A DNA stretch of 37,500 bases, from contig JAQGDQ010000146.1 of assembly GCA_030141605.1 (NCBI GenBank), positions 319,933 to 357,432 on the forward strand, read 5' to 3'. The DNA comes from Tubiluchus corallicola. Taxonomy: Eukaryota > Priapulida > Priapulimorpha > Priapulimorphida > Tubiluchidae. The notes beneath the pieces are model-generated. The model saw only the letters and a list, made by a program, of their open reading frames with translations, made no database searches and had not been told where the DNA came from. The position numbers were made by a program, and so were the translations under genes. This document shows positions 21,408-32,403 of this stretch, in pieces. The first letter of the stretch is position 1. The number at the start of each line of letters is the position of its first letter.

Positions 21408-22125
21408 TTAAAGCAAAACCGGATCCAATCTTATACTGTAGATCAAAACAATCTACTCTTTAAAATACTGAAAGGAAAAAAGACTTATGTGAAAGAATTA
21501 TTACCACACAAACACAATTTCACGTTCGCGCCACTAGTTCTTCGCTGTTACATGTATTTCGCGATTCGCTAGTAAGACGGGACCAGCGCCGGCATTTTGG
21601 AAACGCATTGTACAAAAAACAAGTGCTGTACCTCTCAATTTAAGTGTGTTAGTTTGTGATGAACTACACACGTTCGACAGCTCATGCGCGGGTATTAGCG
21701 CCAGCATTTCGAAAGCGTAGCACAAAAAACAGGCGCTGTATCTCCCAGTTCAGATATGTTAATTTGAGACGAACTACAAACATTCGACAGCTCATGCGCG
21801 AGCACAGCGGTAAATTTGAAATTTAAATTTTTATCTTAAAACTTGCCTAGTTTTAGTGCAATACACAGAATATTTTACAGTAGCACTGAACTTCAATTTT
21901 CATTTTCACAAACACGTGAAACACGCTCGTGGAATATTTTTGCTGTTGAAAATTATGTTAGTTTGTGATGTCATCAATAGTTGGGCTCGCCCGCCGTTAA
22001 TTAAGTTTTAATCCATTATTTAATTATCAGAAACGATTTTGCAGCATTAATAGTGTTAAAATGTATACTTTTGATCGGACTTGAAAATGGGGTAGTATAT
22101 GAAAAATCGTCCTGTTTTCCTTTAA
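21408..22125 (-). mobile_element. TTAA MITE family I, copy D (minus, both TTAA ends kept)
   Basis: TTAA at 21408-21411 is followed by AGCAAAACCGGATCC; the other end is TCGTCCTGTTTTCC followed by TTTAA with TTAA at 22122-22125. It includes a tandem duplication of about 106 bp (21588-21692 and 21699-21803, both ending ttcgacagctcatgcgcg). The minus-strand frame at 21534-21725 is a product of the element. Confidence 0.8.
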
Positions 22126-22740
22126 TTGAACCAGCCAAATATCACACGCCCTCAACGTCATGTGACAGACACTATTATGAGAGAAGGATTCATGGAAGAT
22201 TGATGAAATAATGATTTTGGTAAACACAGTTTTGTCACATGACAGGATGGTTTCATCGCATGATTTTATGTGTTTAGTGCGTTTACATTTGTCTGGTCTT
22301 TCATATTGTTTGACATTATGTAAGCAAATCTGCCCAATCGGTTCGTTGGTATGTTTGAGATAATCTCAAATCTGTCCAGACATCACGGCGAATATCAGAT
22401 TTAGCAACTAAAATTAAACAGGTTAATGTAATTAGAACGTGAATATCAGTCGATCTAATTCAACATGGCTTCTCTACGTTTAATTCAAATAACATCTTTG
22501 TGCGCCTGCCATTCACGCACACCACACAGCCGCTCACAAGCAATGTTGCCTGAGCTAGGCCATCCACGTGCACATACTGACTAGCCACCAAAGAAAACAT
22601 CAGATAAACAATGACAGATTAATAAGCATCTTGTAGACAAGTGCACGCCATACGAGACGTGATTGTTTGTTATACATTATTGTATAAATGCGTGCGGCGT
22701 GTAAACGTGAAATCCGTGCAAGTTTCACGGAAAATAAATA
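22126..22740. other. No recognised gene
   Basis: No coding frame, repeat or inverted ends that I can support. Confidence 0.4.
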
Positions 22741-23152
<412 letters not shown>

Positions 23153-23153
<1 letters not shown>

Positions 23154-23929
23154 TTATTACGTACATGTCACGTAAACAATTGCTGTGTACTGACCATTGG
23201 TCTCAGCAAGCCAAACAAAGAATGAAGCCATGAACTTTGCGTTTATCTTATCATAACACGCGTCACACAAACAGTCAGCGTCCCGGCACACGTCATCACG
23301 AAGTTGGTTTTGCTGATATATTTCTTTACAAAGAATCTCGTTATTGCACATTTACATGTTTCATAAATCGATGCACATGTGTAAGATAAAAGCTGGTAAG
23401 AAAGGATTATATTCTCTGAGACCACTGCAAGGCAGTGATAAGCGTTAAGAGATTGAAATTACTCCTTCAATCCACGTTAGTTCACTTTCCGTATTATTTC
23501 TAATCTCTCTGTGAAATGATAATGATATTACAAGTCATATATGAAAATTATAATCCCGTGACCTTTGTGTGGTCTTTCGACAAAGGCACCGAAACAGAAT
23601 CCTGATGTGCAGTTTAAAGAAATACTGACAGAAATTCCAGCTCAGAGTTATTATTAAATTGGCAGCTTTATTAAATTGAAATGAAGTATTCAGTCAACGT
23701 GTAAACTGTCACCAAACTTGAATAAAGGCATCCATGTTGTCCAACTATGACCATTCGGTCGGAAACGCATTTCCGAGAGGACAATGTAGATATTTTCTTA
23801 AATTCCCAGCCCCCTTACACTAGAACAATATTCCTTCAAATGGGTGATCGATGTGTGCAACAGTATTTAATGTTGACAACTTACGCTCTTTTTCATTTAA
23901 ACTACTTATTATTATTTTAATTATTTTTG
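23153..23929. other. No recognised gene
   Basis: Minus-strand frames at 23157-23351 and 23243-23425 overlap each other and show no recognisable motif. Confidence 0.4.
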
Positions 23930-24074
23930 TAAATTTAATAGAAATAACTAATTAATGTGGCCCACCGTAGGTGCATTCGTGCCTGGTGGCTTTCTCCTTC
24001 CTAAAACATTAACTAATCACATTTATTTGTAAAAGATTTTATTGTATATGTACAATTGTATATTTGGGTTGAAT
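23930..24074 (+). mobile_element. LINE-like 3' end whose tail opens the pentanucleotide array
   Basis: The stretch atgtggcccaccgtaggtgc, then ttcgtgcctggtggctttct, and finally gttgaataaatctaatctg has the layout of a non-LTR retrotransposon 3' UTR ending in a short-word tail. The tail word aatct/gatct continues directly into the array at 24075. No reverse-transcriptase codons are seen upstream, so the class is inferred. Confidence 0.45.
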
Positions 24075-24708
24075 AAATCTAATCTGATCTGATCTGATCT
24101 GAAATGATCTGATCTAATCTGATCTGATCTGATCTGGTCTGGTCTGGTCTGGTCTGGTCTGGTCTGGTCTGGTCTGGTCTGGTCTGGTCTGGTCTGGTCT
24201 GGTCTGGTCTGGTCTGGTCTGGTCTGATCTGATCTGATCTGATCTGATCTGATCTGATCTGATCTGATCTGATCTGATCTGATCTAATCTAATCTAATCT
24301 AATCTAATCTAATCTAATCTAATCTAATCTAATCTAATCTAATCTAATCTAATCTAATCTAATCTAATCTAATCTAATCTAATCTAATCTAATCTAATCT
24401 AATCTAATCTAATCTAATCTAATCTAATCTAATCTAATCTAATCTAATCTAATCTAATCTAATCTAATCTAATCTAATCTAATCTAATCTAATCTAATCT
24501 AATCTAATCTAATCTAATCTAATCTAATCTAATCTAATCTAATCTAATCTAATCTAATCTAATCCAATCCAATCTAATCCAATCCAATCCAATCCAATCC
24601 AATCCAATCCAATCCAATCCAATCCAATCCAATCTAATCTAATCTAATCTAATCCAATCCTATCTAATCTAATCCAATCCAATCCAATCCAATCCAATCT
24701 AATCTAAT
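24075..24708 (+). repeat. Compound pentanucleotide array: GATCT, GGTCT, GATCT, AATCT, AATCC
   Basis: About 630 bp in uninterrupted 5-bp register. Blocks: gatct to about 24135, ggtct to about 24225, gatct to about 24285, aatct to about 24560, then mixed aatcc/aatct. The first GATCT block has scattered aatct and aaatgatct variants. Confidence 0.97.
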
Positions 24709-24827
24709 TTGCATTAAAAGCAAATATTTTTAAAGGATCTTTGAAATGTTAAATATTTCTGTCTTGTCTAATAGCGAATAATTCATATGGCTGGTGATTC
24801 GTATCAACCGTATAACATCCACGAAGG

Positions 24828-25242
24828 TTTCTTGTCAAAAACCAAATGGCTTCTTGTCAAAAATCAGATGGCTTATTGTCAAAAATTAGATGGTTTCTTG
24901 TCAAAAATCAGATGGTTTCTTGTCAAAAATCAGATGGCTTCTTGTCAAAAATCAGATGGCTGCTTGTCAAAAATCAGATGGCCTCTTGTCAAAAATCAGA
25001 TGGTTTCTTGTCAAAAATTAGATGGCCTCTTGTCAAAAATCAGATGGCCTCTTGTCAAAAATCAGTTGGCTTCTTGTCAAAAATCAGATGGCCTCTTGTC
25101 AAAAATTAGATGGCTTATTGTCAAAAATCAGATGGCTTCTTGTCAAAAATCAGATGGCTTATTGTCAAAAATCAGATGGCTTCTTGTCAAAAATCAGATG
25201 GCTTCTTGTCAAAAATCGGATGGCTTCTTGTCAAAAATCTGT
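24828..25242 (+). repeat. 22-bp minisatellite, 19 units
   Basis: Unit ttcttgtcaaaaatcagatg plus gc. cttgtcaaaa occurs every 22 bp from 24831 to 25227. Because 22 is not a multiple of 3, each forward frame reads all three phases of the unit, giving a 22-residue peptide repeat (FLSKIRW, LLVKNQM, ASCQKSDG). None contains a stop, so all three frames stay open. I do not take the 154- or 194-codon frames as genes. Confidence 0.95.
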
Positions 25243-25454
25243 TACAGCTAATCGGAACGTGGTCATTGTTTTCTTATTTTATGTTTTCTTTTACCTTCTT
25301 TCATTCTGTTTTCTTTCTACTAACTGCAACATAGTTCTTCTTTATTCTTCTCTTCTCTTTTCTTTTCATCTTCATTCTTCATTCTTTGTTTTATGGCGGC
25401 TTAACAAAATCCCCTTACAGCTGCCATGCAGCAAACTTCAACACTTTAATATGT

Positions 25455-25455
<1 letters not shown>

Positions 25456-25516
<61 letters not shown>

Positions 25517-25670
25517 TTAATATATAATAATAGTATGTTTAAGAGTCAAAAATTATTTTATTTTTTTGTTGTTTTTCAAATATACAAAAGCGTTGTACAT
25601 GTATAAGTTGTATTATTGCAGTAGCTTGTTTGCTGGTGAAATAAACTGAATTTGAATTTGAATTAAAGCT
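25456..25670 (+). repeat. (AAT)n microsatellite followed by a LINE-like 3' tail
   Basis: About twenty aat units (25456-25516) precede sequence ending gaaataaactgaatttgaat ttgaattaaag, a tail style common to non-LTR elements. No coding part is visible. Confidence 0.6.
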
Positions 25671-25750
25671 GTGGACTTAGAAGTGTAGAAAATGTTTAGC
25701 GACATCGCAGAACGCAAAATGTAGGCGTTAGCAACACACTAAAAGAATGT

Positions 25751-25828
25751 AGGTACTGGTCACTTTATGAAGGTACTGGTCACTTTATGAAGGTACTGGT
25801 CACTTTATGTAGGTACTGGTCACTTTAA
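25751..25828 (+). repeat. 20-bp tandem repeat, 4 units
   Basis: aggtactggtcactttatga is repeated four times at exact 20-bp spacing; the last unit is truncated at cacttta. Confidence 0.95.
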
Positions 25829-26251
25829 AACTTATTATTTAAAGGGCGAGATTGCCAACCGAAGTGTAGCAGAGTGTTGGACAGTCAGACCTCTACTCGA
25901 GAGCAATGCTTTGGAGAAGTTAATCATCGTCAGCTTTTACTAAAGGGCTTGAAAGTGTTTCAGTGTTCGTGTAGAAACTTCAGCTGTGTTCTATTTGAAA
26001 TGCAGTCAGCAATTTCTCATTACTCGTCGCAGGGTACACTAGGGATGCTGGGATGCCGCTCGGCAAGCTGCATCCATCACAGCGCTGACGAAGAGAAATT
26101 ATCAGTGTTATACGTGGTTGTATATCTTATGCGACGAACAAGATTAAACCTAATCATGTGATCTTTGAGCCTTCTCTACAGAGGAGTATTGCTGTTACTG
26201 TAATTGATGATGTTTAGCAATGCAGTAGCATATGAAATACAGAAGCATTTG
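25829..26251. other. No recognised gene; weak tRNA-like word
   Basis: gtgtagcagagtgttggaca near 25865 resembles a tRNA A box, but no matching B box follows. A 95-codon + frame (25874-26161) is unrecognised. Confidence 0.3.
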
Positions 26252-26878
26252 TTAAAGCAAAACAGGACGATTTTTCCTGTCCTGCCCAATTTTGATGTAC
26301 GGAATATGTATACATTTTAACACATGCGATAATGCCTAAGCATTTCTCAGAATTAAATAATAGGTTAAGAACTTAATTATCGGCGGCGAGTGCAGCTAGT
26401 AATGACGTCACAAACGAACACTATTTTCAAAAGCAAAAAATATTCCACGAACGTGTTGTGGACTTGTTTGCAAAAGAGAAAATTGAAGTACAGTGCTACT
26501 GTAAGATATTCAATGCGTTGTACTAAAACTAGGCAAGTTTTAAGATAAATAATGCAAATTTTAAATTTACCGCTGTGCTCGCGCATGAGCTCTCGAACGT
26601 GTATTACGTCACAAACGAGCAGCTCCGAAATGAGAGGTACAGCACCTGTTTTCATGCAACGCGTTTCCGAAATGTAATCGTTAGTACCCATCTAACTAAC
26701 GAATGGCAAAATGCATGTAACATCAAAGAATTAGCCGCGAGAACACGAAATTACTTTTCTGTGGTAATAATTCTTTCACGTAAGTCATTTTTGAAAAAAA
26801 TAGTATGTTTCCTTTCAATATTTTAAAGAGTAGATTGTTTTGTCCTACAATTTAAGATTGTGTCTGGTACTGCTTTAA
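26252..26878 (+). mobile_element. TTAA MITE family I, copy E (full length)
   Basis: TTAA at 26252-26255 is followed by AGCAAAACAGGACGA; the right end is ...GTCTGGTACTGCT followed by TTAA at 26875-26878. The interior follows the family in order. It is 627 bp long, taken as the typical full length. Confidence 0.8.
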
Positions 26879-26895
26879 ATTTCAAGAACTATATT

Positions 26896-27357
26896 AGTTC
26901 GACAACTAGTTAGACGGGCAGTAACACCTGCATTTCGAAAGCGTTGCATATAAAACAGGTGCTGTACCTCCCAGTTCAGATGCGTTAATTTGTGACGTAC
27001 AGCAGTACTACACGTTCGACAGCTCATGCGTGAGCACAGCGGTAAATTTGAAATTAAAGAATTTATGTTAAGACTTGTCTAGTTTTAGTACAACAGACTG
27101 AATATCTTACAGTAGCACTGTACTTCAGTTTTCTCTTTCACAAACACGTGCAACAGGCTCGTGGAATATTTTTGCTGTTGCAAATTATGATAGTTTGTGA
27201 TGTCATCAATAGTTGGGCTCGCCTGCCGTTAATTAAGACTTTGGTCTATTATTTAATTATCAGAAACGCTATTGCAGCATTAATTGTGTTAAGAAGTATA
27301 CTTTTATCGGACTTGAAAATGGGGTAATGTATGAAAAATCATCCTGTTTTCTTTTAA
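26896..27357 (-). mobile_element. TTAA MITE family I, copy F (minus, truncated)
   Basis: Begins inside the family at ttcgac-actagttagacgggc and runs in reverse orientation to aatcatcctgttttcttttaa. It lies head-to-tail inverted to copy E, 17 bp away, so E and F form a large hairpin-capable pair. Confidence 0.75.
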
Positions 27358-27823
27358 CTTCATTACTTGTTATTGGTATATTTATTTGTCATTGCTTTGG
27401 ATCTACAGAGCAAAAGGCTGAGCGACATTCAGTTTTCTGTTAATACAGTTTTTTCAGTTTGGGTAATAAAATATTCCGGCATTTGCTCGTATTACTCCGC
27501 ACTGCTGTGGGTAAACACACAAGTGGATTGAGCTTGTCAACTTTCTCAACTTCTTTAAATATAGATCAGTGTCGGCTCGGCTCTTATTATTGGATTGATA
27601 ATTGCAGCACTTCAAAGTAGTTTGAAATGAAAAACACCACAGGATTCGACGGATTTAATCATTTATAACATAGTAAGGGTTCCATTTGTAACCGTCCAGA
27701 GGTGGCTTAACCACGAACAACTTGTTAGAACAGCTAGTATGTTTCATGTAAGTTTTGTTATTAATTTATTGTAGATTTTTGTAAAACTACCTGTAAATTT
27801 TGTGTTCTAAGTTTCAAAAACAA
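27358..27823. other. No recognised gene
   Basis: No credible frame or repeat. Confidence 0.4.
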
Positions 27824-28140
<317 letters not shown>

Positions 28141-28180
28141 TGTAGTCAAAAATAAACTTGGAGGTGTCTCCACTGATAGC

Positions 28181-28251
28181 GGTGTTATACTCATTGATTG
28201 GTACAACGTTCAACATAAAGTTCCGAGTTCAAATCCTATTCATGCAACACC
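28181..28251 (+). ncRNA. tRNA-like sequence (tRNA pseudogene or SINE head)
   Basis: A 71-nt stretch starts GGTGTTA and ends CAACACC, so six of seven acceptor pairs form. tactcattgattggtacaac resembles a D arm/A box, and gagttcaaatcc (28225-28236) matches the B-box consensus. The 3' part between T-loop and acceptor is about five bases too long and the T stem does not pair, so it is not an intact tRNA. Confidence 0.4.
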
Positions 28252-28919
28252 TTATTCCTTTTCAAAGGAAAGAAAGCGATGGACTTATCTATTCTCATTA
28301 AATATTTAGTTTGAACTGTAAATTAATGATCCTATTTAGTGTTTATGATATTTCGATGACTTATTTATCCATGAAAACATACAATTCCAAAAATCAATAC
28401 ACATTTAGCGTATTTTTAGTTTTGAATTGTCAAGTAAAAAACAGCTGCCGTCAAAAATGGCCTGGCAGTTCCGAGTTTTTCTGAAATGTATTATTTACGT
28501 GGTGCTTTGAAAAAATGATTACTAAGGCAAGTAAACATGCCTATTTTCCCACCTGGTTAGTTGATTTGTTGACTGTGTTGACTATATGAAACAAAATGTA
28601 ACTGTGCACAACTCAATAACACTTTGCTTTTCAATACTGTACGCTGTTTAACACAAATTTAGTAGATGTTTTGGCCAGGTGCACAGCGTTAAGGGAAAAC
28701 CGGACGATTGCGTAGACATTAGTTCAAAATAATGTAAAATAAAGTATTAAATAAACTTAGATTAAATAATAATTACCTCGGATATTCAAATTTTGTTAAA
28801 CTTTCAAAGCTTAATGAATCCACTAAGACCGATAATGGCGCCTTTTTGTTACATTTGCGTGGCCGACAAATAGGCGCGGTACCGTCAAGAGCACGATCAT
28901 GAACGGCAGTGTTCATTTG
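28252..28919. other. No recognised gene
   Basis: A ttaagggaaaaccggacgat word at 28690 resembles the terminus of TTAA family I, without the rest of the element. The interval becomes less AT-rich toward 28850-28940. Confidence 0.35.
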
Positions 28920-28938
28920 TGACGTCAGTGTGACGTAG
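28920..28938 (+). promoter_or_regulatory. CRE/ATF-like site pair upstream of a small candidate gene
   Basis: Perfect palindrome TGACGTCA (28920-28927), then TGACGTAG four bases later (28931-28938), about 55 bp before the ATG at 28991. TGACGTCA is the binding site of CREB/ATF bZIP factors. Function here is inferred only from position. Confidence 0.4.
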
Positions 28939-28990
28939 AGCTATTACGATATCCTTACCTTGATTAATATTTGAATGACAGTGGCTCGCG

Positions 28991-29353
28991 ATGGTGTCGC
29001 GTTTTGAAATTGTCAGGTAATCCTTTCTCTCTCTTAATGGGCTAGATCTGTCCCTTTCTTTTTACCAAATATAATGCTTCTTTCTAGGTTAGGCTTTACA
29101 AGAATCAACTTTTAAAGTACTGGATGCCTACCATCCACAATAGGAAAGGTCTTGTTCGTAAAAATTCGTTTCAGTATCAACTTTATAAGTCGATGCTGTA
29201 CGCCTTTACGGAACTGATGAAGATGGAAAAATTATAAGGCATAGTGATGTAATCGACTCTCGCCATCTAGTTATTCACAAGCTCCAATGGCAAACTCGAC
29301 CAAATTTACTACAGTTTGGTAAAGGCGTTGATGGAAAATTATGTCACGAATAA
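28991..29353 (+). pseudogene. Candidate small two-exon gene with an apparent frameshift
   Basis: ATG at 28991 opens MVSRFEIV plus AG, followed by donor gtaatc at 29017. The acceptor ttctaggttag (AG at 29091-29092) keeps the frame and gives RLYKNQLLKYWMPTIHNRKG then LVRKNSFQYQLYK and on to TAA at 29235, 56 codons in all. From 29189 the next frame is open and protein-like: VRLYGTDEDGKIIRHSDVID, SRHLVIHKLQWQTRP and ending GKLCHE before TAA at 29351. The better-looking protein switches frame near 29189, so this is either a gene broken by one indel, a sequencing error, or chance. The first acceptor (29087) would give an early stop. I do not recognise the family; LYK is only weakly like LYR-motif proteins. 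The introned form argues against a processed copy. Confidence 0.4.
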
Positions 29354-29355
29354 AT

Positions 29356-29911
29356 TTAAAAGAAAAGTCAAGCCTTAAGCTTATTTAAATGTTCATGAAA
29401 ACTGATAGAAGGTTTAGTAATAAAACTGCAATAAGCGTCTCGTTTAATTAGTAAAATCACTTTAATGTCGCGATCACTTCATGCTTGGTCGCTCCCATTT
29501 TCAATGCTTATTCTTCTTCCAATGACGTCATTCGTCTTGAGGAAAAGTAGCGCACTGTCAATCTTCGTCAAAAGTATAGCAAGATTTTACAAAAAAATGT
29601 GATAGCTAATTTTATAATATTTTTTGCGTGAACATTAGGTAAACTGCAGAAATTTGAATTAGTTTAAGCAGCGCGCGCTTTCGGAAAGCCACGATGAGCT
29701 TACGAAAAGTCACGAAGTCTCCCAGTTACGTCATGACTTTCCAGTGAATGTCAGCAACCACCACGCCTGAAAATTTCTATTCAGAGGTAGTTTATTTTAA
29801 ATTTATGCTTTATAGACAGTTTTTTGCAAATTTCTTTGTTACTTTTTTCCAAGTTTAAGTGATGACTGTAAAATGAACTTAACATGCTAAGTGAGTTGTT
29901 CTTTCCTTTAA
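29356..29911 (-). mobile_element. Kolobok-like TTAA MITE family II, copy 2
   Basis: TTAA at 29356-29359 and at 29908-29911. In element orientation it starts TTTAAAGGAAAGAACAACTC and ends CTTGACTTTTCTTTTAA, matching copy 1 at 11333-11872. It carries TGACGTCA at 29523-29530. It begins 3 bp after the stop codon of the candidate small gene. Confidence 0.8.
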
Positions 29912-30425
29912 ATAGTCGCTTGAAAAGGGGTTTGTTTCGTGTACTCGAGTGAAATAATAACGTGCTGTTAACTGGTTACAGAAGCCACGCTTCAACTTCA
30001 ACTTTTTTGCTTGCCCTTTCAGATTATATGACAAATGAAGAAGAATGAATCAAACATCAAAGCCACTTTCCAATTTCCTCCTATAAATTATCAACGTACA
30101 TTTTCGGTTTTGTCAGTGCAACGGGGTAAACATATTTCATACGTCTGCGGTTCGTCGACTGAAATGTAATTGCCAAGATCGTGTTAGTTTTTAATTTAGT
30201 CAGCAAATTTTCAGCTGAACTCTTAGCTAATTCGAGACAGAGTAAAATGGAGCAAAGAGAGAGAGGGCGTGGCAGGGTTCCTTTCTAGCGCTGCAGTCGA
30301 AATGTGGACAAGAGAGTGTGAAACCTAGAAAATAGTTATTACTCATTGTCCATGTCTAAATGGGTTGTTTAGAACGAAAGAATGGCTAGATCATAAGAAC
30401 TGTAAACCGTATTCCATTGCCAGTG
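29912..30425. other. No recognised gene
   Basis: No credible frame or repeat before the CAGAA array. Confidence 0.4.
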
Positions 30426-31250
30426 CAGAACAGAACAGAACAGAACAGAACAGAACAGAACAGAACAGAACAGAGCAGAACAGAACAGAACAGAACAGAA
30501 CAGAACAGAACAGAACAGAACAGAACAGAACAGAACAGAACAGAACAGAACAGAACAGAACAGAACAGAACAGAACAGAACAGAACAGAACAGAGCAGAA
30601 CAGAACAGAACAGAACAGAACAGAACAGAACAGAACAGAACAGAACAGAACAGAACAGAACAGAACAGAACAGAACAGAACAGAACAGAACAGAACAGAA
30701 CAGAACAGAACAGAACAGAATAGAACAGAACAGAACAGAACAGAACAGAACAGAACAGAACAGAACAGGGCAGGGCAGAGCAGGGCAGGGCAGGGCAGGA
30801 CAGAGCAGAGCAGGGCAGACCGGGGCAGCGCAGGGCAGGGCAGGGCAGACCGGGGCAGGGCAGGGCAGGACAGGGCAGAGGAGAGCAGGGCAGACTGGGG
30901 CTGTGCAGGGCAGGGCAGAGCAGGGCAGTGCAGGGCAGGGCAGGGCAGAGCAGAGTAGCACAGCACAGCACAGCACAGCACAGCACAGCACAGAACAGAA
31001 CAGAACAGAACAGAACAGAACAGAACAGAACAGAACAGAACAGAACAGAACAGAACAGAACAGAACAGAACAGAACAGCACAGAACAGAACAGAACAGAA
31101 CAGAAAAGAACAGAACAGTAAAGTAAAGAAAAGAAAAAAGGAAAAGAAAAGAATAGAAAAGAAAAAAGGAAAAGAAAAGAAAAAAATGGAAAGGAAAAGA
31201 AAAGAAAAGAAAAGAAAAGAAAAGAAAGCAAAGCAAGAAAAAGCAAAACG
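30426..31250 (+). repeat. Compound pentanucleotide array: CAGAA, CAGGG, CAGCA, CAGAA, then AAAAG
   Basis: About 820 bp, mostly in 5-bp register. cagaa is nearly pure to about 30765; cagggcagg-type units with cagac/cagag run to about 30957; cagca to about 30990; cagaa again to about 31110; then aaaag/aaagg to 31250. Long QNRTE and CSVLF frames are repeat products. Confidence 0.97.
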
Positions 31251-31732
31251 AACTAAAACAAAAGAAAGGAAAATACTTTATAGTTATAAAAGTTTGTATA
31301 GCCATCTGTGATTTTCCAAATCAATTATTGTGTTCAAAAGACTAACTGACAATAACATAACATTTTGCCTTGAAGCATTCTGCTTGTCTTTGATATCGTT
31401 GGCTCTGATATATAATACAGCATGAATTTGCATAAACCTTTGATCACTTATGCATTGTAAGACAACCAGTTTAGTTAACCGAAATATTGAGAGATTTCTG
31501 TCATGTATTCATGAATGAACATTATACTAATTTGAGCAAACTTCGTGGCAATCTAAATGTATGAAGCTTATCGTGAAAAGTCTGAACTGTAGTTTTTGTG
31601 AGTTTAGGTGCAGAAAGACGGGGCTCATATCAATAATTTCTAATCATCAAAATAATATTTAGGTTTATTTGGCAAAAACCACTATAAAGTTACAGGCTGT
31701 TGAAGTGACCACATGTTAACAGTTGAATTTTA
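31251..31732. other. No recognised gene
   Basis: No supported feature. Confidence 0.4.
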
Positions 31733-32356
31733 TTGAAGCAAAGCAGGACGATTTTTCTTATCATACCCCATTTTCAAGTTCGATAAAAGTTTACATTTTA
31801 ACACGATTAATACTGCAAAAGCGTTTCTAATAATTATATAATAGATTAAAAATTTAATTAACGGTGGGCGTGCCCAACTATTGATGACATCACAAACTAA
31901 CATAATTTCCAACAACAAAAATATTCCACGAGCGTGTTGCACGTGTTTGTGAAAATGAAAATTGAAGTACAGTGCTGCTGTAAGAGATTAAGTGTGTTGG
32001 ACTAAAACTAGGCAAGTTTTAAGATAAAAAATTCAAATTTGAAATTTACCGCTGTGCTCACGCATGAGCTGTCGAACGTGTGTAGTTCGTTGCAAACGAA
32101 GGCTCTGAACTGAGAGGTACAGCACCTGTTTTTCATCCAATTCGTTTGCGAAATATAGTCGCTAGTGCCCGTCTAACTAACGAATGGCGAAATGCATGTA
32201 ACAGCGAAGAACTAGTAGCTCGAAAACGAAATCACTTTTGTCCGGTAATAATTTTTTCACGTAAATAATTTTTGAAAAAATAGCATGTTTCCTTTCAATA
32301 TTTTAAAGAGTAGATTGTTTTGACCTGCGGTTTAAGATTGGGTCCGGTTTTGCAAA
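31733..32356 (+). mobile_element. TTAA MITE family I, copy G
   Basis: Starts TTGAAGCAAAGCAGGACGAT and ends agattgggtccggttttgc. The whole interior is in family order. Terminal TTAAs are mutated or lost, so it looks older than copies D and E. Confidence 0.75.
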
Positions 32357-32403
32357 GGGATTGCAGACCCATTTACGGCTCTGACAACATACATGTTGAC
32401 AAG

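Noticed and set aside
25865-25890. A-box-like word as a tRNA or SINE start
   Set aside because: No B box at the expected distance.
30365-31311. Long open frames on both strands (up to about 300 codons)
   Set aside because: They are translations of a 5-bp repeat, which keeps every frame open when no unit phase contains a stop.
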